A stretch of 33,536 bases of DNA from the NCBI GenBank assembly GCA_904420535.1, contig CAJFVQ010000083.1:1-33536 (forward strand), written 5' to 3'. A model generated the notes under the pieces. The model saw nothing but the letters and a program-made list of their open reading frames with translations, had not been told where the DNA came from and ran no database searches. The stretch comes from Candidatus Cryptoclostridium obscurum (GTDB lineage: Bacteria; Bacillota; Dehalobacteriia; UBA7702). Made by a program: the position numbers and the translations under genes. This document shows, one piece after another, positions 10,373-18,817 of the stretch; within the stretch, counting starts at the first letter, position 1, and each line of letters starts with the position of its first letter.

Positions 10373-10401
10373 TTGCATTTACCGCGGTAATGTAGTATAC
10401 T
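10373..10401 (+). promoter_or_regulatory. Sigma-A promoter of the 6S RNA gene
   Basis: TTGCAT (10373-10378) and TATACT (10396-10401) are spaced 17 bp apart, placing +1 near 10408. No open reading frame starts downstream for about 200 bp, consistent with a promoter for a non-coding RNA. Confidence 0.8.
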
Positions 10402-10407
10402 TTAAAC

Positions 10408-10590
10408 AATCAATCCCTGCGTTGTACGTGTTAACCGAGTTTTGAACCTACACCACTTCTACGGGAATCTGGCGCTTTCTGTGGACCAAATGCCCCCTCG
10501 TCGGGGACTTGGAAATCAGGAAGGAGGATACCCACCTGCCTATGTGCAGGGAGCAAAACAAGGTACACGGCAAATGTGGGGATGTTTGCT
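10408..10590 (+). ncRNA. ssrS: 6S RNA
   Basis: This roughly 180-nt gene lies between aspS and tcdA, the same place as bsrA (6S-1 RNA) of Bacillus subtilis. It follows a good promoter and has no coding frame. The 5' end (10413-10423) pairs with the 3' end (10573-10583) in an uninterrupted 11-pair closing helix that includes G-U pairs. The middle holds a GC-rich hairpin (CCCC-CTCGT-CGGGG, around 10492-10506) as the tip of a long irregular hairpin. 6S RNA mimics an open promoter and sequesters sigma-A RNA polymerase. Exact ends are estimates; the 3' end has no clear U-tract terminator. It fills the 358-bp gap between aspS and tcdA, and nothing else was seen in 10258-10372. Confidence 0.85.
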
Positions 10591-10615
10591 TTTGGGCATA
10601 CAGTGAAGGAGTTAT

Positions 10616-11323
10616 ATGATTGATCAACGGTTTCAACGGTTTTCCGCATTGGTGGGAGAAGATCGGTTCTCTTTGCTTCAAAAAAGTAAGGTGATTATTT
10701 TTGGCATTGGCGGTGTCGGCTCTTTTGTGGCGGAATCATTGGCTCGTTGCGGCATTGGCAATTTGACGCTGGTGGATTTCGATACTATTGCGCTTCACAA
10801 TATCAATCGCCAAATCCATGCGCTGTCTTCTACAGTAGGAGAGTTGAAAGCTGCTGCGATGGCAGAACGTATTCTGGATATTAATCCCCACTGTCGTGTT
10901 AAAGTGATTGCCGATCGGGTGACGCCTGCATCGTTAGATCTCTTTTTCCGCGATGATTATGACTACATTGCCGACGCCATCGACGATGTCTCCGCAAAAA
11001 TCGGCTTGATCCTTTACGGTAGATCCCAAGGTATTCCTCTGATTTCCTCCATGGGAACCGGAAATAAACTTGACCCTTCTCGTTTAAAAATCGCCGATAT
11101 TTCTAAAACATCCGTGTGTCCGCTTTGCCGTTCCGTGCGGCGAAAATTGCGAGAAAACGATATTGAACAGGGAGTTACAGTTGTTTATTCTGATGAAACG
11201 CCAATCAAAAGTCCCATGGTGGAAGACGGACGAGCTGTACCAGCCAGTTCCGCGCTGGTTCCCCCGTCTGCCGGAATTTTGATTGCTTCCCATATTGTCA
11301 AAGAGCTAATAAAAACTGAGTAA
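10616..11323 (+). CDS. tcdA: tRNA threonylcarbamoyladenosine dehydratase (TcdA/CsdL)
   Basis: This E1-like ATP-dependent enzyme dehydrates and cyclises t6A37 in tRNAs to ct6A. The 235-residue protein carries the nucleotide-binding GIGGVGS (30-36), VDFD (53-56) and the HNINRQ segment typical of the ThiF/MoeB fold. A CPLC pair is near the C-terminal third. AAGGAG precedes the ATG. It follows the 6S RNA gene directly, as yrvM follows bsrA in Bacillus; no separate promoter was recognised between them. The family call is strong. Confidence 0.93.
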   Translation: MIDQRFQRFSALVGEDRFSLLQKSKVIIFGIGGVGSFVAESLARCGIGNLTLVDFDTIALHNINRQIHALSSTVGELKAAAMAERILDINPHCRVKVIADRVTPASLDLFFRDDYDYIADAIDDVSAKIGLILYGRSQGIPLISSMGTGNKLDPSRLKIADISKTSVCPLCRSVRRKLRENDIEQGVTVVYSDETPIKSPMVEDGRAVPASSALVPPSAGILIASHIVKELIKTE

Positions 11324-11351
11324 AAAACATTGTTTTGTCATAAAATAACAT

Positions 11352-11412
11352 AAATCATTTCAATCAGATGATTAAAGATTTATGGTAAGATAATATCAAA
11401 GAAATCATTTCA
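11352..11412 (+). repeat. Two 11-bp direct repeats upstream of trxA
   Basis: AAATCATTTCA occurs at 11352-11362 and again at 11402-11412, exactly 50 bp apart (about five helical turns). The first copy also overlaps an AATCAT/ATGATT inverted repeat. A possible TGG-TAAGAT -10 (11386-11391) lies between the copies. This could be an operator pair for trxA; function is unproven. Confidence 0.4.
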
Positions 11413-11434
11413 TCTAGATTAGGAGGTAATAAAA

Positions 11435-11758
11435 ATGTCGGATACTGTTGTGGCTTTACAGCAAGATACTTTTGATGCCTTTATTGGCGGCGACACCCCT
11501 GTTCTTGTGGATTTTTGGGCGGCATGGTGCGGCCCTTGTAAGATGATCTCCCCTGTAGTGGATGAAATTGCCCAAGCTTATGCCGGCAAAGTAAAGGTTG
11601 GCAAAGTGAATGTAGACGAATGTTCGTCTGTAGCGTCTGCTTATGGTGTGATGAACATACCCACTTTGGTTCTCTTCAAGAATGGGAAGGAGACGGAACG
11701 TATTGTAGGATTCCACAGCAAAGAAGAGCTGTCGGCAATTTTGAACCGCAATATTTAA
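11435..11758 (+). CDS. trxA: Thioredoxin
   Basis: Thioredoxin is the cytoplasmic protein-disulfide reductase recycled by thioredoxin reductase. At 107 residues it has classic thioredoxin size. The active site is WCGPC with Cys32 and Cys35, and the conserved cis-proline is Pro76 in NIPTLV. TAGGAGGTAA gives a strong ribosome site. It lies between tcdA and rarA with its own terminator, so it is probably a single-gene unit. The repeats upstream may regulate it. Confidence 0.97.
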   Translation: MSDTVVALQQDTFDAFIGGDTPVLVDFWAAWCGPCKMISPVVDEIAQAYAGKVKVGKVNVDECSSVASAYGVMNIPTLVLFKNGKETERIVGFHSKEELSAILNRNI

Positions 11759-11780
11759 CAACCGGATACTGAGAAAACGA

Positions 11781-11807
11781 AAAAGCCGGAGATTTTCCGG
11801 CTTTTTT
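11781..11807 (+). terminator. Rho-independent terminator after trxA
   Basis: AAAAGCCGGA (11781-11790) pairs with TCCGGCTTTT (11796-11805), followed by more T residues. It ends 12 bp before rarA, so rarA transcription must read through or start very close by. Confidence 0.88.
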
Positions 11808-11818
11808 GAGGATTTATC

Positions 11819-13135
11819 ATGGATTTATTTAAAAATGAAATTTCTCCGAACGCACCTTTGGCTGCCAAGATGCGTCCGCAAAATTTATATGAATACGTTG
11901 GACAGCAAAAAATTTTGGGGCCTGGCACTCTTCTGCGAAAAGCCATTGAGCATGATAAAATCGGTTCCTTAATTTTTTACGGACCGCCGGGAGCAGGAAA
12001 AACAACCTTAGCCGAGATTATTGCAAAAACTACGGCAGCCCATTTTGTCCCCATGAGCGCCATCACTGCAGGAAAATCCGATATTATGAAAGTTGTCGAT
12101 GAGGCTTCGGAACAGCTCCACTATTACGAGAAAAAAACCATTCTTTTCATCGATGAGATCCATCGTTTCAATAAAACGCAGCAGGATGCACTGTTGCCTG
12201 CGGTAGAGAACGGCATTGTCACTTTTATTGGAGCTACGACGGAAAACCCATACTTTGAAGTAAACAAGGCACTTTTGTCCCGTGCCCGCGTTTACGAGCT
12301 GGAACCGCTGACCACCGAGGATATCAAAAATATCTTAATTCGCGCTTTGGAAAACAAGGAACGCGGCTTGGGGAACGAACCGGTAGACTATGACGATGAG
12401 TCTCTCGATGCTTTGGCGATATTAAGTTCTGGCGACGCTCGAGTGGCCTTGAATGCCTTAGAAACGGTAGTGGCCGTTTCAGAACCGGGAGAAGACGGAA
12501 AAATCCATTTTTCGATTCCCGACATTGAGGAAGCCATTCAAAAAAAACAAGTTCGATATGATAAAGACGGCGATAATCACTACGACGTGATCTCCGCCTT
12601 CATCAAAAGTATGCGGGGTTCTGATCCAGATGCTGCTGTTCACTGGCTGGCACGAATGATTGCCGCCGGAGAGGATATGGAATTTGTGGCGCGCCGCATC
12701 ATGATCTGCGCGGCTGAGGATGTTGGTATGGCAGATCCTCAGGCTTTGCTTGTAGCCACCTCGGCTTTTCAGGCTTTGCGTGCGATTGGCTTGCCGGAAG
12801 CGCGGATTCCGTTGGCAGAGGCTGCTATTTATGTAGCCTTGGCTCCGAAAAGCAACGCCGTCATTAACGCCATTGATGCAGCTTTGGCTGATGTCAACAA
12901 AATTGATGTTGGGGAAGTGCCTAACCATTTGCGAGACGCTCATCATAGTGGTGTCGTCAAGGGGTTAGGCCATGGAAAAGGATATCTGTATCCCCATGAT
13001 TTTCCTCATGGTCTTGTCAAACAGCAATATTTACCGGATCGTCTTAAGGATAAGACTTACTATTCCCCAACGGAAAATGGAAGAGAAATCCGTATTAAAG
13101 AATGGTTGGAAAAAATCAGAAATTGGAAGGGTTGA
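11819..13135 (+). CDS. rarA: Replication-associated recombination protein A (RarA/MgsA)
   Basis: RarA is a tetrameric AAA+ ATPase acting on stalled replication forks. The 438-residue protein has Walker [10 protein letters not shown] (55-63), Walker [10 protein letters not shown] (109-117), a sensor-like [10 protein letters not shown] segment, then the RarA-type C-terminal oligomerisation region with [13 protein letters not shown] and [10 protein letters not shown]. Family length is typical. It sits where yrvN sits in Bacillus, after tcdA and before the mnmA region. mnmA follows 3 bp later, so the two are probably co-transcribed. Confidence 0.96.
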   Translation: MDLFKNEISPNAPLAAKMRPQNLYEYVGQQKILGPGTLLRKAIEHDKIGSLIFYGPPGAGKTTLAEIIAKTTAAHFVPMSAITAGKSDIMKVVDEASEQLHYYEKKTILFIDEIHRFNKTQQDALLPAVENGIVTFIGATTENPYFEVNKALLSRARVYELEPLTTEDIKNILIRALENKERGLGNEPVDYDDESLDALAILSSGDARVALNALETVVAVSEPGEDGKIHFSIPDIEEAIQKKQVRYDKDGDNHYDVISAFIKSMRGSDPDAAVHWLARMIAAGEDMEFVARRIMICAAEDVGMADPQALLVATSAFQALRAIGLPEARIPLAEAAIYVALAPKSNAVINAIDAALADVNKIDVGEVPNHLRDAHHSGVVKGLGHGKGYLYPHDFPHGLVKQQYLPDRLKDKTYYSPTENGREIRIKEWLEKIRNWKG

Positions 13136-13138
13136 ACT

Positions 13139-14185
13139 ATGGCAAGGGAAAAAGTATTGGTGGCCATCAGTGGTGGTGTTGATTCTGCAGTAACCGTCCA
13201 TTTGCTGCAAGAACAAGGGTATGAGGTGTACGGTTATACCTTCTTGACTTGCGGCAGCGAAGAAGACCGGAAGGCCGTCGCCGAGGATGCGAAAAAAGTA
13301 GCGGATTTCTTTCATATTCCCCATAAAGTAGAGGATATCAAAGACGAATTTGAGAACACCGTGATGGTTTATTTCCTGGAACAATACACTTTGGGATTCA
13401 CGCCAAACCCCTGTGTCTACTGTAACCAAGTCATAAAATTTCCCAAGCTGTTGACTTGTGCCGATGGCATGGGGATCGACAAAGTTGCTACAGGCCATTA
13501 CGTCCGGGCGGAACAGGGGATCATCAAAAAGGCTTCCAATCTGCAAAAAGATCAAAGCTACGTCCTTTGTCAGTTGAGACGGCGTGACATTCCTCGATTG
13601 ATTTTTCCCCTGGGGGATTATGAAAAGCCGAAGATCCGAGAAATCGCCAGGAATATTGGTCTTCCTGTGGCAGAAAAAAAGGATAGCCAAGAGATCTGTT
13701 TTATCCCCAACGATGATTATCGCGCCGTGATCCGCCAATTTCCTCAGCATTATAAAGAGGGAAGTTTTTTGGATCGAGATGGGAATCATCTTGGAACTCA
13801 TCAAGGCCTACCTTTTTACACCGTTGGCCAACGCCGTGGCATAGGGATTGCCTTTGGAAGACCTATCTATGTAACCAAACTCGACGGAACAAAGAATGCA
13901 GTTTACCTTGGAGAAGAAAGAGATTTATATCATCGACGTTTAAGAATTGATTCCGTTAACTATATGGTAGATGGGTACGGCGATGAACCATTTCGCGCAG
14001 AGGTGAAGATCCGCTATCTCAGCCAGCCGGTACCTGCCTTGGTGAAACCATTGCAAAATGATGAGGCTGATGTCATTTTTGACGAGCCGCAAAAATCAAT
14101 TACTCCGGGACAGTATGCGGTTTTTTATGATGGCGATGTTTTATTAGGCGGAGGCGCTATTCAAGAGACCGATGATACTTTTTAA
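13139..14185 (+). CDS. mnmA: tRNA-specific 2-thiouridylase MnmA
   Basis: MnmA installs the 2-thio group on wobble U34 of tRNA-Lys, -Glu and -Gln using ATP and persulfide sulfur. The 348-residue protein shows the PP-loop SGGVDS (11-16), catalytic Cys92 in NPCVYCN, and the second sulfur-transfer Cys187 in DSQEICF, then the GQRRGIGI segment and C-terminal beta-barrel domain. In Bacillus mnmA follows cymR and an iscS-type cysteine desulfurase; both are missing here between rarA and mnmA, so sulfur must come from a desulfurase encoded elsewhere. Start ATG 13139 lies 3 bp after the rarA stop. Confidence 0.95.
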   Translation: MAREKVLVAISGGVDSAVTVHLLQEQGYEVYGYTFLTCGSEEDRKAVAEDAKKVADFFHIPHKVEDIKDEFENTVMVYFLEQYTLGFTPNPCVYCNQVIKFPKLLTCADGMGIDKVATGHYVRAEQGIIKKASNLQKDQSYVLCQLRRRDIPRLIFPLGDYEKPKIREIARNIGLPVAEKKDSQEICFIPNDDYRAVIRQFPQHYKEGSFLDRDGNHLGTHQGLPFYTVGQRRGIGIAFGRPIYVTKLDGTKNAVYLGEERDLYHRRLRIDSVNYMVDGYGDEPFRAEVKIRYLSQPVPALVKPLQNDEADVIFDEPQKSITPGQYAVFYDGDVLLGGGAIQETDDTF

Positions 14186-14271
14186 AAAATCATCCGAAGC
14201 AAAGTATTTAGTTTCAGATTCTTCACCAAAGATTTAATTTATGATTTTAATGAATGAAAAGGGGAAAACCA

Positions 14272-15417
14272 GTGATTTATCGAACTTTAGGGAAACAGGG
14301 CTTGAAAGTAAGTTGCCTTGGGCTGGGCGGCGTTCCTATGAACCATATGACACCTGAAAAAATCATTTCTTTGATCCGGGAATGTCATGATTACGGAATC
14401 AATTTGATTGATATTTATATGGCACAAACTTGGCTTCGCGACAGTATCGGTGCTGCCATTGCGGGAAAACGAGAGGAATATATTCTACAAGGGCATATCG
14501 GTACAATGGAAGAGGACGGAAACACGGTACGTACACGGAATCTATCAGAAACAAAAGCATCCTTTGACGCTTTACGAAGAAGTTTAAAAAGCGATTATAT
14601 TGATGTGGGAATGCTCTATTTTATCGATAGTGATGAGGACTACCGCAATGTATTTGAAAGCGAGATTATTGAATATGCTCAAAAATTAAAAGATGATGGT
14701 ATTATAAGATCAATCGGTATGGGGTCCCATAATCCCGCTACAGCCTTACGGGCAGTGAGGACAGGCCTCATTGACGTTTTGATGTTCAGTATCAATCCCG
14801 CTTATGATATGGCGAGTCCCGATGCTGATATTGATACCCTGAAAGATCACGAAGGCTTCTCTGACAGCGGTATGAAGATCGATCCGGCACGGCAAAAGCT
14901 CTATGCTTTTTGTGAGCAAAATGGTACTTCCATTACCGTAATGAAATCGTTGGGAGCTGGAACCTTGCTCTCTGCGACTGCATCACCTTTTGGCAAAGCA
15001 TTGACGGTACCTCAATGTATTCAATACGGTTTGGATCGCCCTGCCGTTGCCTCGGTGATTTTGGGATTAAGAAATTCGGAAGAAATCAAAGGCGCCTTAT
15101 CATATTTTGATACATCCGCAGAAGAGCGAGACTATTCATATATTTTTCACGATCATGAGCGGATTGTTGCCAATGGGCGTTGTATGTATTGTAATCACTG
15201 CCAACCTTGTCCAGAAGGTATTGATATAGCATCTGTGACAAAATATCTTGATATCGCGCTGGTGGCAGGTGAGGTGACCGCAACGATTAGAGACCATTAC
15301 AATGCATTAAAGAAAAATGCTGATGACTGTATTGCTTGCCGTTCATGTGAGGAACGTTGTCCCTTTTCCGTATCTATTTCTGAAAATATGTCAAAAGCCC
15401 AAGAAGTCTTTTCATAA
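14272..15417 (+). CDS. Aldo/keto reductase-like iron-sulfur protein
   Basis: The N-terminal 300 residues follow the aldo/keto reductase TIM-barrel pattern (YRTLGKQGLKVSCLGLGG, then IDIYMAQTWLRDSIG). The C-terminus carries two four-Cys motifs, CMYCNHCQPCP and CIACRSCEERCP, expected to bind two [4Fe-4S] clusters. By eye the AKR catalytic tetrad is largely absent: Asp47 remains, but the usual Tyr, Lys and His positions read Gln52, His75 and Tyr116. Reductase activity is therefore doubtful and an electron-transfer or ligand-binding role is possible. The start is GTG 14272, 7 nt after AAAAGGGG; the upstream ATG 14254 has no ribosome site. The gene stands alone before a terminator. Confidence 0.82.
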   Translation: MIYRTLGKQGLKVSCLGLGGVPMNHMTPEKIISLIRECHDYGINLIDIYMAQTWLRDSIGAAIAGKREEYILQGHIGTMEEDGNTVRTRNLSETKASFDALRRSLKSDYIDVGMLYFIDSDEDYRNVFESEIIEYAQKLKDDGIIRSIGMGSHNPATALRAVRTGLIDVLMFSINPAYDMASPDADIDTLKDHEGFSDSGMKIDPARQKLYAFCEQNGTSITVMKSLGAGTLLSATASPFGKALTVPQCIQYGLDRPAVASVILGLRNSEEIKGALSYFDTSAEERDYSYIFHDHERIVANGRCMYCNHCQPCPEGIDIASVTKYLDIALVAGEVTATIRDHYNALKKNADDCIACRSCEERCPFSVSISENMSKAQEVFS

Positions 15418-15422
15418 AAGCC

Positions 15423-15454
15423 AGCCCGTCTCTTTTAAGGAGTACGGGCTTTTC
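15423..15454 (+). terminator. Rho-independent terminator after the AKR-like gene
   Basis: AGCCCGT (15423-15429) pairs with ACGGGCT (15444-15450), helped by an inner CTC/GAG helix, and is followed by TTTC. Confidence 0.78.
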
Positions 15455-15762
15455 ATTATTTAGAAATAATATTTAATATATTTCTATTTGTTTGATATTT
15501 TTTAATTGTTTTAAATTGTTCTAATATTCAAATAATTTTGGTTGATTTTTCCAAAATTTCATGATAAAACTAGAGTATGAGATTGGAATAAAAGAAAGTG
15601 GAGAAATCGGTACAAAGATAAAAGGCTAGGGAAATTAAAGATTGAACAACAGGATATCAATGTGCGATTTTGCATAGAATAAAGTTTGTCACTCATTCAT
15701 GTTTTGGTAAGAACCTTAGGAACGCGCCGAGGATTTTAGAAAACGAAAGGAGTGTTTTTTTT
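15455..15762 (+). promoter_or_regulatory. AT-rich leader region of the aldehyde/alcohol dehydrogenase pair
   Basis: This 308-bp gene-free stretch holds an 8-bp inverted repeat, TAGAAATA (15461-15468) and TATTTCTA (15479-15486), 10 bp apart. A possible promoter is TTGATT (15542-15547), 17 bp, TGA-TAAAAC (15565-15570). That would give a leader of about 185 nt before the ALDH start. No riboswitch fold was recognised. A frame in the last 93 bp is open but lacks a ribosome site and is taken as non-coding. Confidence 0.4.
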
Positions 15763-17247
15763 ATGAAAAATCCTGCAAGAGAAAGTTACCAGTTGTTTAT
15801 TGATGGCAAATGGGTGGATGCTTCCGACGGCGGCACCTTTCAATCCTTCTCGCCTGCCAATGGTGAATTACTTTCTACCTGTGCCGAGGCGACAAAAGAA
15901 GATGTTGATGCTGCGGTCGACGCTGCCTGGAAAGCTTGGAGAACCTGGAAAAATGTTCCTCCTATTGAAAGAGCCGATTATTTGATGAAAATCGCCGATA
16001 TTATTGACGAGAACAAGGAAAAGTTGGCGATGATTGAAAGCCTGGACAACGGGAAACCTATCCGTGAAACCATGGCAATTGACGTTCCTTATGCTTCCGA
16101 CCATTTCCGCTATTTCGCCGGTGCTGTCCGTACAGAGGAAGGTTCCGCCGCGATGTTGGATGAAAATACCTTAAGCCTCATTTTAAGGGAGCCCATCGGC
16201 GTTGTAGGTCAGATTGTGCCTTGGAATTTTCCCTTCCTAATGGCTGCCTGGAAACTGGCGCCGGTGCTTGCGGCAGGATGTTGCACGGTGTTTAAACCTT
16301 CCAGTTATACATCATTAAGTGTCCTGGAACTGGCCAAACTCATTGGCGATGTGCTCCCCCCGGGAGTTTTCAACGTGATCACCGGGAAAGGTTCTCGCTC
16401 CGGTCAATATATGCTGGAACATAAAGGGTTCCGTAAATTAGCCTTTACCGGTTCTACAGAAATTGGTTGTAATGTTGCGGCTGCAGCTGCCAAACGTTTG
16501 ATTCCTTCCACTTTAGAATTAGGAGGTAAATCTGCCAATATCTATTTCCCCGATTGCCAATGGGATATGGCCATGGATGGCCTGCAGCTGGGCATTCTGT
16601 TCAATCAAGGACAAGTTTGCTGTGCCGGTTCACGAGTTTTCGTTCACGAAGACATCTATGATAGATTTATGGAAGATGCTGTAAAAGCCTTTGATAATAT
16701 CAAAGTTGGTATGCCTTGGGAAGAAGATACTCAAATGGGTGCTCAAATTTATGAAGCGCATCTTAATGATATTCTTAAATATATTGATTTGGCCAAAGAA
16801 GAAGGGGCAGAGATCGCTTGTGGCGGCCAACGCATTACCGAAGGGGAATTTGCCAAAGGCTGCTTCATGCGTCCCACTTTAATCACAAATGTAACCAATG
16901 ACATGCGCATTGCTCAAGAAGAGATCTTCGGTCCTGTTGCCGTTGTAATTAAGTTTAAAACGGAAGAAGAAGTCATTGATATGGCAAATGACAGCACATA
17001 CGGCTTGGGAGGCGCTGTTTGGACCCGCGATATTAACCGAGCAATGCGTGTTTGCCGCGGTATTGAAACCGGTCGCATGTGGGTGAATACTTATAACAGT
17101 ATTCCTGCCGGCGCACCCTTTGGTGGTTATAAAGAATCCGGGATTGGACGTGAAACGCATAAAGTTATTTTGGAACACTATACTCAGATGAAAAATATCA
17201 TGATCAATCTTGCGGAAACCCCTTCCGGGTTTTATCCAAAAGCATAA
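15763..17247 (+). CDS. NAD(P)-dependent aldehyde dehydrogenase
   Basis: This cytoplasmic ALDH-superfamily enzyme oxidises an aldehyde to the acid. The 494 residues are family length, with IVPWNFPF (Asn155), the nucleotide-fold segment FTGSTEIG (228-235), LELGGK (general base Glu252), GQVCCAGSR (nucleophile Cys286) and EEIFGPV. The substrate cannot be told from motifs; the pattern resembles betaine/aminobutyraldehyde-type ALDHs. The start is ATG 15763, after AAAGGAG; the open frame upstream from 15670 has no ribosome site. An iron alcohol dehydrogenase follows 10 bp later, so the pair probably interconverts an alcohol, its aldehyde and the acid. Confidence 0.93.
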   Translation: MKNPARESYQLFIDGKWVDASDGGTFQSFSPANGELLSTCAEATKEDVDAAVDAAWKAWRTWKNVPPIERADYLMKIADIIDENKEKLAMIESLDNGKPIRETMAIDVPYASDHFRYFAGAVRTEEGSAAMLDENTLSLILREPIGVVGQIVPWNFPFLMAAWKLAPVLAAGCCTVFKPSSYTSLSVLELAKLIGDVLPPGVFNVITGKGSRSGQYMLEHKGFRKLAFTGSTEIGCNVAAAAAKRLIPSTLELGGKSANIYFPDCQWDMAMDGLQLGILFNQGQVCCAGSRVFVHEDIYDRFMEDAVKAFDNIKVGMPWEEDTQMGAQIYEAHLNDILKYIDLAKEEGAEIACGGQRITEGEFAKGCFMRPTLITNVTNDMRIAQEEIFGPVAVVIKFKTEEEVIDMANDSTYGLGGAVWTRDINRAMRVCRGIETGRMWVNTYNSIPAGAPFGGYKESGIGRETHKVILEHYTQMKNIMINLAETPSGFYPKA

Positions 17248-17257
17248 GGAGGAGTGA

Positions 17258-18415
17258 ATGACTGTTTCTTATTTTATGCCCAACCGAAGCTATTTTGGAC
17301 CGGGCTGCGTCAATGAACTGGGTAATTTGTCCCAAAGTGTTGGAATGAAAAAACCAATGATTGTGACAGATCATGTTTTGGAACAGTTGGGAATGACAAA
17401 AAAGATTCAAGACATTTTGCTTCATTCTAATATTGAATCGATGGTTTTCAATGAAGTAGAACCAAATCCCACCGATCAAACTGTAACAAAAGGAGTGAAA
17501 AATTATAAAACTTGGGGATGTGACGGTCTGATTTCTCTGGGCGGCGGTTCTCCTCATGATTGTGCCAAAGCCATTGGCCTCGTGATCTCTAACGGTGGTG
17601 CTATTAAAGATTATGAAGGCCTTGATCAATCAAAAAATGATATGATTCCCATGGTTGCTGTGAATACTACAGCGGGAACCGCAGCAGAAATGACGCGTTT
17701 TGCCATTATCACCGATACAGAACGCCACGTAAAAATGGCAATTATTGATTGGCGTATCACACCTTTGGCCGCCATCAATGACCCCGAGTTGATGATGGGT
17801 ATGCCGCCGTCGCTGACCGCGGCCACAGGTATGGACGCGTTGACTCATGCCATTGAGGCCTACGTTTCTACCGGGGCAAATTCCTTGACAGATTGCGCTG
17901 CTTTAAAATCCATTGATATGATTGGAGAATATTTACCAAAAGCCTTTGCCAATGGTACGGATACCCAAGCCCGGGATCAAATGGCCTATGCGCAATACTT
18001 GGCAGGTGTAGCCTTTAACAATGCTTCTTTGGGTTATGTCCATGCCATGGCGCACCAGCTGGGTGGTATTTATGACTTGCCGCATGGCGTTTGCAATGCC
18101 ATCTTACTCCCATATGTTTGTGAATTTAATCTTCCCGCGCGGATAGAGAGATTCGGTGACATTGCTGTCGCGTTGGGGGAAAATATTGAAGGCTTATCTC
18201 CTTATGATGCAGCAATGAAAGCAATCACGGCGATCAAAAGGCTGTCCTGTTTGCTGGATATTCCCGGTGATTTAAAAGAACTCGGCGTAAAACCCAAAGA
18301 CTTTCCTGTCATGGCAGATAATGCCAAAGTTGATGCTTGTTGTCTTACAAATCCTCGTACCGCTACGAAAGAAGAAGTCATCGCAATTTATCAGCAAGCC
18401 TATGATAAAAAATAA
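17258..18415 (+). CDS. Iron-containing alcohol dehydrogenase (group III)
   Basis: This NAD(P)-dependent Fe-ADH interconverts a primary alcohol or diol and its aldehyde. The 385-residue protein has the dinucleotide motif GGGSPHDCAK (95-104). The metal ligands are Asp193 and His197 in GMDALTHAIE, His262 in YVHAMAHQLGG and His276 in LPHG, with His266 in the usual catalytic place. AAGGAGGAG lies just before the ATG. It is co-transcribed with the upstream ALDH (10 bp gap) and ends at a strong bidirectional terminator. The physiological substrate is unknown; no microcompartment or diol dehydratase genes are nearby. Confidence 0.94.
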   Translation: MTVSYFMPNRSYFGPGCVNELGNLSQSVGMKKPMIVTDHVLEQLGMTKKIQDILLHSNIESMVFNEVEPNPTDQTVTKGVKNYKTWGCDGLISLGGGSPHDCAKAIGLVISNGGAIKDYEGLDQSKNDMIPMVAVNTTAGTAAEMTRFAIITDTERHVKMAIIDWRITPLAAINDPELMMGMPPSLTAATGMDALTHAIEAYVSTGANSLTDCAALKSIDMIGEYLPKAFANGTDTQARDQMAYAQYLAGVAFNNASLGYVHAMAHQLGGIYDLPHGVCNAILLPYVCEFNLPARIERFGDIAVALGENIEGLSPYDAAMKAITAIKRLSCLLDIPGDLKELGVKPKDFPVMADNAKVDACCLTNPRTATKEEVIAIYQQAYDKK

Positions 18416-18430
18416 AAGTAAATGTTAGAT

Positions 18431-18464
18431 AAAAAGGAGTGGCTTACATAGCCACTCCTTTTTT
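18431..18464. terminator. Bidirectional terminator between the ADH and PII genes
   Basis: A perfect 13-bp stem (18431-18443 with 18451-18463) has A-tract and T-tract flanks on both sides and a 7-nt loop. It serves the plus-strand ALDH-ADH unit and the minus-strand PII operon. Confidence 0.92.
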
Positions 18465-18481
18465 AGTGTCAAAATACACAG

Positions 18482-18817
18482 TTATTTAGAATACTCAGAG
18501 CCCATCATATGGACAATTCCTGCTACATCATCCACAGGCAACGAAAAAGAAAGCCCTTTTCCTTCGGTAGTAAGTCCTGCACCTTGAGTGATCGCTTTCA
18601 TAATAGCACTTTTTTCTTCGTGGCGAACTAAAATCAAAACAATGTCCTTTTCCGGTTGGATGCTAAAACCAAAGAATTTTTCCGCTTCGTGGATTCCCGA
18701 CCCTCTGGCGGAAATAATGGTGCCACCTTGTGCTCCTGCTTCTTTTGCAGCCTCCATAGCCTCTTCTGCAAAACCTTTGTTGACAATGGTTAAAATTAAG
18801 TCAAAGTTTCGTTTCAT
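18482..18817 (-). CDS. PII-like protein (copy a)
   Basis: This 111-residue protein has the PII (GlnB-like) pattern: beta strand FDLILTIVNKG, a helix, a T-loop region GGTIISARGSGIHEAEKFFG, strand DIVLILV, and a C-terminal TEGKGLSFSLPVDDVAGI that matches the B-loop/C-loop end of the fold. PII proteins are trimeric sensors of ATP/ADP and metabolites that bind and control transporters or enzymes. Its start overlaps the stop of copy b by ATGA, so it is last in a DUF1538-PII-PII operon and its partner is probably the DUF1538 membrane protein. The tyrosine of the classical uridylylated T-loop is not evident. Confidence 0.85.
   Translation of the reverse strand: MKRNFDLILTIVNKGFAEEAMEAAKEAGAQGGTIISARGSGIHEAEKFFGFSIQPEKDIVLILVRHEEKSAIMKAITQGAGLTTEGKGLSFSLPVDDVAGIVHMMGSEYSK

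Noticed and set aside
13031-13804. 257-residue open frame on the minus strand across rarA/mnmA
   Set aside because: Antisense to the well-supported mnmA with all its motifs; no ribosome site or recognisable domain.
15661-15675. Sigma-54-like promoter (TGTGCG...TTTTGCAT) upstream of the ALDH gene
   Set aside because: The -24 GG is missing and the spacing to the -12 GC is wrong by 1-2 bp; no enhancer-binding protein gene nearby.
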